From Toxorhynchites rutilus septentrionalis (Eukaryota > Arthropoda > Insecta > Diptera > Culicidae): a stretch of 64,000 nucleotides of DNA. Numbering within the stretch: the stretch's first letter is position 1; every line of letters starts with the position of its first letter. Below the pieces are notes generated by a model. That model searched no databases and had not been told where the DNA came from. It saw only the letters and a list, made by a program, of their open reading frames with translations. Shown here piece after piece: positions 56,128 through 64,000 of the stretch. Location: assembly GCF_029784135.1 (NCBI RefSeq), contig NC_073746.1, positions 230,777,882 to 230,841,881 on the forward strand, in the 5' to 3' direction. The position numbers were made by a program, and so were the translations under genes.

Positions 56128-56752
56128 TTGGGTTGGGAAAAAAAGTCGTATATTGCCAATATATGGCAACACTTAACCATATCTTGTGTTGTACTTATCG
56201 CATAGGGTCATACTATACGGCTATTTAAAGACGACAATCTTTGCTACAAGTGTCGTTTTGACAGTGTTGTGATTGTCCTTTTCAGTCTCAAGTTACAGCG
56301 CGTCGAAGATGGAGTCCACTAAGCAAGAAATTCGCCATATTTTACGTTTTTACTACCTGCGTGGTAAAACTGCAACGAAGGCGGCCGAAAAAATTCGTGT
56401 AGTTTATGGACCCGATAATGTAACGATTCGCACAGCACAGCGTTGTTTTGATCGATTTCGTTCTGGTGTAGTGGCTGTCGTCGTGGAAACCGATATAATC
56501 GTTGAAATCATCTAAGTAGACCGGCATGTGAGCACTCGCTTGATTGGCCAGGAACTGGGTATAGACCATAAAATTGTTTGGAACCATTTGCAGAAGATTG
56601 GATTCCAAAAAAAGCTGGATGTATGGGTGCCACACGAGTTGACGCAAAAAAATCTTTTAGACCGAATCAACGTCTGCGATGCACTGCTGAAACGGAACGA
56701 ACTCGACCCAGTTTTGAAGAAGATGGTGACTGGTGATGAAAAGTGGATCACG

Positions 56753-57040
56753 TCTTCTTCTTCTTCTTCTTCTTCAATGGCACTAACGTTCCTAGAGGAA
56801 CTTCGCCGTCTCAGCGTAGTATTACTTGCGTCATTTTTTATTAGTACTTAGTTGAGATTTCTATGCCAAATAACACGCCTTGAATGCATTCTGAATGGCA
56901 AGCTCTAGAATACGCGTGATCACAGTGCAACTCGGAGGAAATTTCTTTGACGAAAAATTCCCCCGACCAGAACGGGAATCGAACCCGAGCACCCTGCATG
57001 TTAGTTATGACGCTAACCACTCGGCCACGGGAGCACACAC
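56753..57040 (-). mobile_element. Complete tRNA-derived SINE, 288 bp
   Basis: GGATCACG at 56745-56752 is duplicated at 57041-57048. On the minus strand the head starts GTGCTCCCGTGGCCGAGTGG (A-box TGGCCGAGTGGTTAGCGTC) with B-box GGGTTCGATTCCC about 35 nt later. The body matches the copies at 45548 and 12605/13967, and the tail is (GAA)n, seen as TTC repeats at 56753-56775. Confidence 0.95.
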
Positions 57041-57159
57041 GGATCACGTAACGGGTGTTAAATAAAAAATGAGAATTTTTTCAATCACATGTAAAAATTT
57101 TTTTTTCATCGATTTCAGTATTTTTTATTAATAACATAATGTATTTTCTTCAAAAAATG

Positions 57160-58229
57160 TCAGTGAATGTTTGAGTAAGGGCCGTGGTCTGCTGTTCGAG
57201 GCAACTTTGTCGCGATGCTCTCACAAGATCGTTGTACAGCACTTACGTCCATTTTCCGGATACAATTCCGGATTCTTGTAGTGAGTTGCTTCGTGTCCTT
57301 GGCCCTCCAATTGTTTTTATACACTAGGGCACTGAGTGAGCCAAAGAAATCCTCTATTGGGCGGCACTGGGGCAAGTTTGTTGGGTTACGATCTTTCGGC
57401 ACGAACGGTATCTTCTTCTCATCAAGAAACGCCAGCGTCTTCTTGGCGTAATGGGAAGACGCCTTGTCCGGCCAGAAGACGTACTTCCCATCCGCGTGAT
57501 GCTCGTTCAGGAACGGCAGCAGGATTTTATCGAGGCACTCTTCTCGATAGATTTGTTGGTTCATAGCCAGACCGCTCGGCTTAAACCAAGGCTTTGAAAT
57601 GCCCCGAAATGGCGATGTACAACATAACCTTTTTTTTCAAACTTGGCGATGTACAACATAACCTTTTTTTCAAACTTGTGCCCCGAAATGGCGATGTACA
57701 ACATAACCTTTTTTTCAAACTTGTGCTTGAACTTGTATTTCACTTCAGGCGGTGTGGATGACTTGTCGCTGGAGTAGTAATTATCATTTCCTGGAATATG
57801 CGTTTTGGACAGCGGAAAATAGCTTTCGTCGTCCAGAACGAAAGACGTCCCGCGGTATTTTTTGGTCATCCACCGACACTGTGATTTAACCGTCTCAATC
57901 TGCTCCTCCGTGTACTCCGGTGACCTCGTCTTCTTCCTGCAGACGATTCCTTCCATCTTGAGGGTCCGATGGATCAATACGTGGGAGCAGCCATATTTCC
58001 GACCGGCGTCACGCAGGCTGGTTGCGTCCTTGTTGTCAAACAGCTTCTTTAACGATGTCTTCCTCTGCTTCGTCATTATCGTCACCGGACGACCACTTCC
58101 GACCTTCCGTTCTACGTTCAGGGAACCCAGGATACGATATACCGTACTGACAGGTACATTTTCTTCCTTAAAATGTGACACAATGAACTTTTTTCCTTGC
58201 TGGAAATGCGTTTCGTAGAACCGTACAAT
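57160..58229 (-). pseudogene. DD37E transposase, major part, with slippage duplication
   Basis: On the minus strand the protein runs from IVRFYETH at 58229 through a helix-turn-helix region (PVSTVYRILGSLNVERK, SLRDAGRKYGCSHVLIHRTL). The first catalytic D is in FVLDDESYF. After a damaged stretch come YREECLDKILLPFLNEH, the second D in VFWPDKASSHY, and 37 residues later the E of CRPIEDFFG; it ends at 57160. Between 57600 and 57735 a short block (GGCGATGTACAACATAACCT plus a T-run) occurs three times. The copy nearest the C-terminus has 8 T instead of 7, which shifts the frame. The first 14 codons lie at 62583-62543, beyond the hAT insertion. Confidence 0.9.
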
Positions 58230-58972
58230 CAGGCTTCCGGAAATCGCATGCCTACACCTATGCGACAGTGAACTATGAGACTGGTTGTCACATTTCTCTC
58301 AGACCGCCAAGCGCATCACAAGCTAGATTGACGAGACACTGTTTTTGTGAAAGCGATATGTCGCATGCTCATATTTTTGTTATGAGTCTCACAGCTTGCC
58401 GTCTCGTCTCATATCTGTCAAAATGAATACATGTATATTTCGGTGAGATAAACATGCGACATCTCAATGCGATATCTCACAGATAAATACAAAGCAACGC
58501 CTCTGTGTAGCTTCGATATGACTGACTGAAGATGAAATTTTTTGAAAAGAGCGTAAGTCATTCCATATTTTTTACACCGTAAGAATGTACACACACTTCT
58601 TTGTATTTTTGACTGGACTCTAATTGAACACAACGCGCATCAAATGAATACCAATTCGTGCGTCACAAACTTATTCCGTATAGTTAGCTAAATCTTACTT
58701 CTATCAACAATGAGAATGTGCGCTTTATAAACCAGACACTGTTTGTTATTATTCGTTCAATTGAAAATCGGAAAAATCGACATACAACATTGCAATTTTC
58801 TCCCATATGATCCCAGCCTCCAACTGAACGATCAATATTGGTAGTTGAATCATGGTACAACAGTCACACGAAATATGCCTTTTTCAAAATTCACTTTGAC
58901 AGACTTTGTTTGTTGTTGTTACTGTGCAGTGAAATTTTATCATCTCGTGCATATTTGCAAAGTTTTCAAAGG

Positions 58973-59321
58973 ATGTCTTTGAATAATAACGTAAGAGACG
59001 AGAATTTATTCGAAATAAATCATGCGGGGAAGGAAGCGACCTGTAGAACATGCGGGAAGAAAATAACGGACCTGAGAAAATTCAGCTACCAGCGTCACTA
59101 CAGGCTTGTGCACAAACAACTCGCGGTCGAATTGCAGCTTCGTCAAGAGGATGATATTCCCGATTTTCAACCTCCACCCACTAAGGTGCCGAAGATTCCG
59201 ATCCGTATGACTCAGCACACGTATATGTGGTCCATGACAGAACTAGTAACTGCGAACGGTTTACCATTAAACTTATTTCGGTATCCGGCATTCCAAAGAA
59301 TCGCCCGGCCACTCGAAGAAG
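58973..59321 (+). pseudogene. hAT transposase exon 1 (BED zinc finger)
   Basis: The start is ATG 58973 (MSLNNNVRDENLFEINHAG). A BED-type finger follows: CRTCGKKI, then about 15 residues later HYRLVHK. The exon should end at GAAGAAG (59321), because splicing there to 59594 gives an in-phase glycine codon. However, the donor reads ATAAGTATT instead of GTAAGTATT, so a single G-to-A change has destroyed it and the frame runs to TAG at 59330-59332. Confidence 0.75.
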
Positions 59322-59345
59322 ATAAGTATTAGTCATCCGCATTAT

Positions 59346-59507
59346 TTAGGGTGACCTAAAAAATGACCTCCCCTTTCCTCTGTGTTCCCATAAGGTTTTC
59401 CATGCAAACTTCAATACGACGGAGGGAAGGATAACTTTAAGGGCGGCATGTGGAACAAGTGACCCCAAGAGGGTGGAGGGGGGGAGTAATTTTTTAGATC
59501 ACTCTAA
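59346..59507. mobile_element. Small MITE in hAT intron 1
   Basis: Left TTAGGGTGACCTAAAAAATG and, inverted from the right end, TTAGAGTGATCTAAAAAATT form terminal inverted repeats, with CTCCCC next to each. It is 162 bp and entirely inside the intron. Confidence 0.7.
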
Positions 59508-59593
59508 TCTGCAAATTGGTCATTTGAAGTTTACCAATTGGATCGTGAATGTGTGTCCATTTTTTGTCTCACATTACATTCCCTTTTCTGCAG

Positions 59594-60709
59594 GTTTGAA
59601 AATCAACCATTTAGATCCAGAGTCCATGCACAACGTCTTATCGAATGTTGCTAATCAGCTAAAAGATTTCATAACGAAATCCATGGATGGCAAAATGGTG
59701 TGCCTAAAAATTGACACAGCAACACGAATGGATCGTGATTTCTTAGGAGTCAACGTGCAGTACCCGGAGAATCAAGTAATACAGATTCGAACATTGAATG
59801 TTTTAGAGCTGAAAGACAGGCACACAGCTGAAAATCTCACTGCTGAAATCTTAGGAGTGTTGGATCGGGATTCGGGATTGACATTCGACGTTTGTTGTGC
59901 GTTACGACTGACAATGCGAGCAACGTTTGTGCCACCGTAAAGCGATTGAAAATGCACCAAGAACTTGCTATGAACGATATCGAAGCCATTCTGAACTACG
60001 ACAGTAACGATAGATCGTTGCAAGGAGAACGTGATGGTGACATCGAGAATGAAGATGATGACGAAGAAGACAGCGATGCGGTTGATGAAGATACGGTTCT
60101 CCCGTATCTGCACGGGTTAAGTTAGTGGAAGGGATTCTGCAAGGCGTTAGATGTGCAGAGCACACCCTTCAGTTGGCTGTTTCGGATACCTTGAAAACTG
60201 TACAGGGTTCGTTATCGGACATTCGTAGTTCTGTGAAACAGTTACGCAAGCAACCATACAAGAACATGTTTACTATGAGTAAGCATTGCAAACCGAAACT
60301 CGATTGCCCAACGAGATGGAACAGCACTTACATTATGGTGCAATCACTTTCAAAGGAGAAAGAGTTTATAGTTTCGCTGAACGATTATGAAGACAATCCC
60401 ATCATCAGCGCCCACGAATGGGATTTTGTTGAATTGTTTCTTCTCGTTTTCAAACCAGTAGCTGAGGCTACAATAAAGCTACAGCATTCGCAGGTGACCT
60501 TTGGAGATCTTTTTTTGATATGGGAAAGATGTTCATTTGCGTTGAAATCGATGAAAAGTGAATTAGCTGCTACGCTTTTATCAAACATGGACAAGAGACT
60601 TCCCATGTTAACGACCAATAAAGCTTTCCTTGCAGCAATTTTCGTTGACCAAAGAATCAACTTCAGGAATAGTCCTTTCATAACTAACCAACAGAGAGAT
60701 ATAGCTTTG
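59594..60709 (+). pseudogene. hAT transposase exon 2 (catalytic region), two frameshifts
   Basis: Acceptor TTTTCTGCAG before 59594 and donor TTG|GTAAGTATAA after 60709 are good. Content: GLKINHLDPESMHNVLSN, then KMVCLKIDTATRMDRDFLGV, a frame change near 59880, TTDNASNVCATVKRLK with an acidic stretch (ENEDDDEEDSDAVDED), a second frame change near 60115, then VRCAEHTLQLAV and CPTRWNSTYIMV, the conserved CP-RW signature of hAT proteins. Each shift alone abolishes activity. Confidence 0.85.
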
Positions 60710-60770
60710 GTAAGTATAAAATTAGGCCCAATACCAGAAGTCGAGTCCAGCGTTTGATTATTTTTCGAAA

Positions 60771-60976
60771 GTAGGGTAGCATGGGGTAATACGCGCCACG
60801 GGGTAGTATGACCGTCAGCGTTCAATTTTGTGGTCTTCCTAGCTCTTCCAGAATATTTTCACTCAAAATCGGAAGAAGCCTTGCTGTACTTCAGTTATGC
60901 ATGTTGTTTGTGTTCATTCGACTATTACAACCATACGCAAAAAGGCTCGTGGTCACATTACCCCACCGTACCCTAC
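60771..60976. mobile_element. 206-bp MITE in hAT intron 2
   Basis: Left GTAGGGTAGCATGGGGTAAT and, inverted from the right end, GTAGGGTACGGTGGGGTAAT form the terminal repeats. Intron 2 (60710-61069) has normal splice sites, and without the MITE would be about 150 bp. Confidence 0.75.
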
Positions 60977-61069
60977 ATACTTCCAAAATAGACAAATCGG
61001 CTGTCACTTTACTCTGTTCGACCTCTGCTCACCTTACATGACTCCTAATCTTTTAATGTATTCCAACAG

Positions 61070-61540
61070 GATTTCTTGAAACAAACTTGGTCCAAATTGC
61101 GAGAACTATCCGGAATCACTCCGGTAGCATCAACATCCCAACACCGTGGTGGTGTTGTAAATGATGCTTTTGAGGCATATTTGCAATCCTTAGACGATGC
61201 TACCAATAATACAGAGGAATCTGAAATTATTGACGAGCTCAATAGCTTGTCTCGACTACCAAGGCTAAAGCTGCAAACTAAGGATGGAAATGAAGAGACA
61301 ATTTTGGAATGGTGGTTCAAAACTAAAGCCTCTAAGCCAAATTTGTTTGCCTTAGTTTCGACTATCCTGGCAATGCCGTGCAATCAAGTCAGCGTGGAAC
61401 GTACTTTCAGTTCTTTGCCTATCATTCTCACAAAGTACAGAGTACAACTGAAGGAAGAGACACTGAACAATATTCTGTTCATTCGTCTAAACTCCGACCT
61501 GTTGAAGAAGGTAGATTATACGATGGTTTACGTACTCTGA
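61070..61540 (+). pseudogene. hAT transposase exon 3 (C-terminal dimerisation domain)
   Basis: Acceptor TATTCCAACAG before 61070 keeps phase 0 with exon 2. The exon is open to TAA at 61538-61540. It encodes FLKQTWSKLRELSGITP, then the hAT dimerisation domain: EWWFKTKASKPNLFALVSTI, CNQVSVERTFSSLPIIL and LNNILFIRLN. This exon itself shows no lesion. Confidence 0.88.
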
Positions 61541-62264
61541 TAAGAAACCTCAAAAGCAATATTACAACAAGTATCGGCAGTATCTTCAAGCAACATTTGC
61601 TTTTGATAAGAAAGTTAATAGAAATTTTATAAAAATATTTAGAGGAGTGAGGGGTGAATGGGAATACGTGAGCGGTGGTTGGCGACCTTACGGTACATTG
61701 AAAAATTTATCAAACGAAGCTAACTTGATTTTGTCAGTATTAGCTAGTACATATTAGTATACTTCTTACTCTCGATTTCCAGGGTCAAGGTTTTAAAACA
61801 TAAAATGTGCATTGTTTTTCTTAACTATGGGGGGGGGGGGGGGTACAATTGTAATTTCACAACATAACATGTGTGGCCTACTACGTTCGAACCAGATTAA
61901 GTTCCAACAATGACACCGACACATTTTCTAGAACAGAATGTGGATATCTACAGATTGTATAAGTTGAGGAGTTTTTTTTTTTGCTGACATTAGAAAATCA
62001 TAAGATCTTTTACGAGGTATACTGCACATAAACGTATGTCAATCTCATTAACATAGGAAATCACAGCAAACACATGAATGTTATACTTTTGTTGGCACTA
62101 AATGTTTTATACTTTGAGCAGTATCCCTAGCAGTATCAGGTTGAGAAATGCCACATTTTTTGTTTAATAGCAGTTTTTGTAGCAAGATATGATATACGAT
62201 ACTTAATAAACATAAAACCGCGGACAAGAATAGTGATTTGAATTAACCAAGTCTGTCAAGCTCA
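61541..62264. other. hAT 3' region, nothing further recognised
   Basis: Contains a G-run (61829-61844) and AT-rich sequence between the last exon and the subterminal repeat cluster. Confidence 0.5.
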
Positions 62265-62542
62265 GATGCACGAATATGTACATGAGATGATCTCGTGAGA
62301 TAGTCTCATGTACTTCGCCTCATGAGATGTCGCATGCGATCCAATAGCATGAAACTCTTTTCGTTGAAAATTGTATTGTGCCATATAGTCGCATGTCGCA
62401 TAGATTTTATGAGTAGGTGAGATGTGACATGTAGGAAGATCGTGATACAGAGAGAAATGCATCTCATGTGTACAGCTCTTCCATGTATGTGAGATTGTTG
62501 CTCGTGCGTCACTTAGCCAACGGTACGTGCACTGGAAGTCTG

Positions 62543-62583
62543 CGTACAATGCGTTCGCGGAGCACGTGCTGTTTCGACGCCAT
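62543..62583 (-). pseudogene. DD37E transposase first codons, separated by the hAT
   Basis: ATG at 62583-62581 begins MASKQHVLRERIVR; the frame reaches the 8-bp target ATTGTACG and resumes at 58229 with the same bases. The 5' untranslated part and terminal repeat occupy 62584-62739. Confidence 0.85.
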
Positions 62584-62880
62584 CTTTGCTTTGACTAAAT
62601 TCAAACTAGCAAAACCAAACACGCCTACTGTTTCTAGGGAGCCCAAAGAGCAATTTTCTTGGAAAAAGAAAATTTTACGCTCTTTATTTGAGTTACTGAA
62701 AGGTATTGAAAAATTTCTCATTTTTAATTTAACACCCGTTACGCCAACCTAAAGCCAAAAAAGTCGTGGTCGAAGCGCGGTGAGCCGGCCCAAACCATCA
62801 CCAAGCCCGGATTGACGGCCAGGAAGGTTTTGCTGTGTGTTTGGTAGGATTGGAAGGGAATCATCCAATATGACCCTTTA

Positions 62881-64000
62881 TGAGGGGCTTAGAATGCAAG
62901 GGGTGTAAGTGACTTGATCGATTTCTCTTCATAAACTTTTTCTTCAGTTAATAACTCAACTGCAAAAACGTTCCAATTTGAGTTTGCTATAGAATCCGAT
63001 AGATGAGGCTCTGACCTGTCTTCCGCATTGTCAAATACAGCTGGGAATGTATTTGCAGCTAAGTTATGACCAAAAGAGAGAGTTTTTCAATTAGACTAAT
63101 AAAACGACAAAATAGACAGCTCCAATCGGAAGGTCCATTCTCGAATAATGCGTGATAGTTGCTGCACGGCAATTTTAATCGCCGCTTGCCTGAACCGGGG
63201 GACGCAAATTGAACCAATCAAAAGATAATCAAACCGAACACAGAATTTATTGCAAGTACTATATTCGTATTGTATGAGCAACAGCACAGATTGATTGTGC
63301 TTTCCCAATCAGAACCAATTATATAACAAAATCTGTAAATCCCCACCATTTGGGGGAACTGCGAGTGGTGGGGACACCATTGATAAATTGGTTGGTTTTC
63401 CTGAGCCGAAGCTACTAGGAGACATAATTGAAGGCTAGCTATTCCGAGGTACAGCCAGGTGAAAAAATATCGGTTCACAGCTCAATGTACAGCAACGGGG
63501 GGAGGGTGGAGTTGAGATACAGCACATACAGCAGCATTAAAAGCAAGGCAGCACTAAAATTTAAAAACCATCGAACACCGGGAGGAAAATCGAAGTCACA
63601 TTAGAGAAAATCATTTTTTGAAAATCACTTGAATAATGTCACCTTAATAGTACATATTACTGTAAAATAAGTAGTTCATTGATAATAATATTTCGGGAAT
63701 GTTAAGAAAGTGTTTCTGATTCTAACTATGCCTCACTGGGTGTCCTAACTTTGCCAGTCCCTGTGTGAAAAAGCAAAAAAAAAAGTATAAAAGTCTGAGC
63801 TTAGGGGCACGGACGTAAGTTTGACGTAGGACTGTGATTGGTCGGAACAAATTTTTTATTTGTAAATGTTTTCGTTGTTCAGAAATCTGTTATTTTAACT
63901 CTTTTAAAACTCCAAATGGAGGCCCTTAAAAGGACCATTTGTTATATGTACTCACAACCGTCAAACGAGTTGTAACGAACAAAAAAAATGAAAAGTATTA
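62881..64000. other. No recognisable feature
   Basis: AT-rich sequence. AGTTTGACGTAGGACTGTGA near 63815 shares the GACGTAGGAC motif with other dispersed repeats in the window. Minus-strand frames at 63096-63308 and 63218-63478 have no known motif. Confidence 0.45.

Larger units (their letters stand above)
58230..62542 (+). mobile_element. hAT transposon, 4.3 kb, inside the DD37E element
   Basis: CGTACAAT at 58222-58229 is repeated at 62543-62550, an 8-bp target duplication as hAT elements make. The left end reads CAGGCTTCCGG and the right end, reverse-complemented, CAGACTTCCAG. Both subterminal regions (58240-58470 and 62265-62510) are rich in short motifs such as TCGCATG, GAGAT and CTCATG in both orientations, likely transposase-binding clusters. 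The transposase is on the plus strand with two introns. Confidence 0.93.
57051..62739 (-). mobile_element. DD37E IS630-Tc1-mariner (ITmD37E) transposon, split by a hAT
   Basis: Terminal inverted repeats ACGGGTGTTAAATAAAAAAT (left) and, inverted, ACGGGTGTTAAATTAAAAAT (right) continue through GAGAA(A)TTTTTCAAT. They are flanked by TA at 57049-57050 and 62740-62741. Removing the element and one TA restores the mariner reading frame around WIT-Y. Without the hAT and its duplicated 8-bp target the element would be about 1.37 kb, normal for the group, which was described from mosquitoes. Confidence 0.92.
56128..62880 (+). mobile_element. D34D mariner split by nested insertions (host of the nest)
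   Basis: TA (56126-56127) precedes TTGGGTTGGGAAAAAAAGTC, a mariner terminus. The transposase begins at ATG 56309 (MESTKQEIRHILRFYYLRG), is frameshifted near 56500, and continues to VTGDEKWIT, where a SINE (56753-57040) and then a DD37E transposon (57051-62739) interrupt it. After 62741 the same protein resumes (KKSW-like, then TARKVLLCVW), and homology ends near 62880, so the 3' end and right terminus are lost. Confidence 0.88.

Noticed and set aside
56985..57040. A tRNA gene (B-box GGGTTCGATTCCC, A-box TGGCCGAGTGG)
   Set aside because: It is the head of the 288-bp SINE with an 8-bp target duplication.
17778..64000. Search for the upstream receptor exon (N-terminus, TM1) on the minus strand
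   Set aside because: No frame with a TM1/TM2-like GN...N or LAxxD pattern in front of a GT donor was found; it probably lies outside the window.
1..64000. CRISPR array, bacterial operon or prophage
   Set aside because: No regularly spaced repeat-spacer structure; introns, SINEs, LINEs and an LTR element show a eukaryotic nuclear genome.

Overview
The window is animal nuclear DNA, most likely from a dipteran and probably a culicine mosquito (inference). It is AT-rich, its one recognisable host gene is split into short exons by very long introns, and its transposon set (D34D mariners, a DD37E IS630-Tc1-mariner element, a BEL/Pao element, an I-clade LINE, tRNA-derived SINEs, TTAA-flanked MITEs) is what mosquito genomes carry. 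There are no operons and no prokaryotic features.

Host gene: four coding exons on the minus strand (17553-17777, 11106-11304, 10298-10498, 4540-4918) join in perfect phase. They encode TM2/3 to TM5 and the third intracellular loop of an insect 5-HT2-type serotonin receptor. The N-terminal/TM1 exon(s) were not found and should lie beyond the right edge. TM6-TM7 should lie beyond the left edge. If so, everything from about 17.8 to 64 kb is inside one receptor intron.

Left part (0-18 kb), from left to right: a mariner with one nonsense codon; a 1.27-kb TTAA-flanked piggyBac-like non-autonomous element; decayed Tc1/mariner relics; a 0.5-kb tRNA-derived SINE; a 300-bp hairpin; a SINE split by a second Tc1/mariner-type element; and a degenerate ~145-bp repeat array.

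Middle (18-36 kb): a 2-kb foldback element carrying a 247-bp TTAA MITE; a nearly complete I-clade LINE beside what looks like a histone 3' end; a 198-bp tandem repeat; a histone-promoter-like repeat; and a complete BEL/Pao element (337-bp LTRs, 5-bp target duplication) whose gag is broken while pol is open.

Right part (36-64 kb): a 2.1-kb TTA-flanked element carrying a spliced fragment of a cellular gene; another TTAA MITE; more repeat arrays; second copies of several families; 5'-truncated LINE fragments; and at 56.1-62.9 kb a nest in which a mariner is interrupted by a SINE and by a DD37E element, the latter by a hAT transposon, which in turn holds a MITE in each of its two introns. The insertions can be ordered from target-site duplications visible in the sequence.
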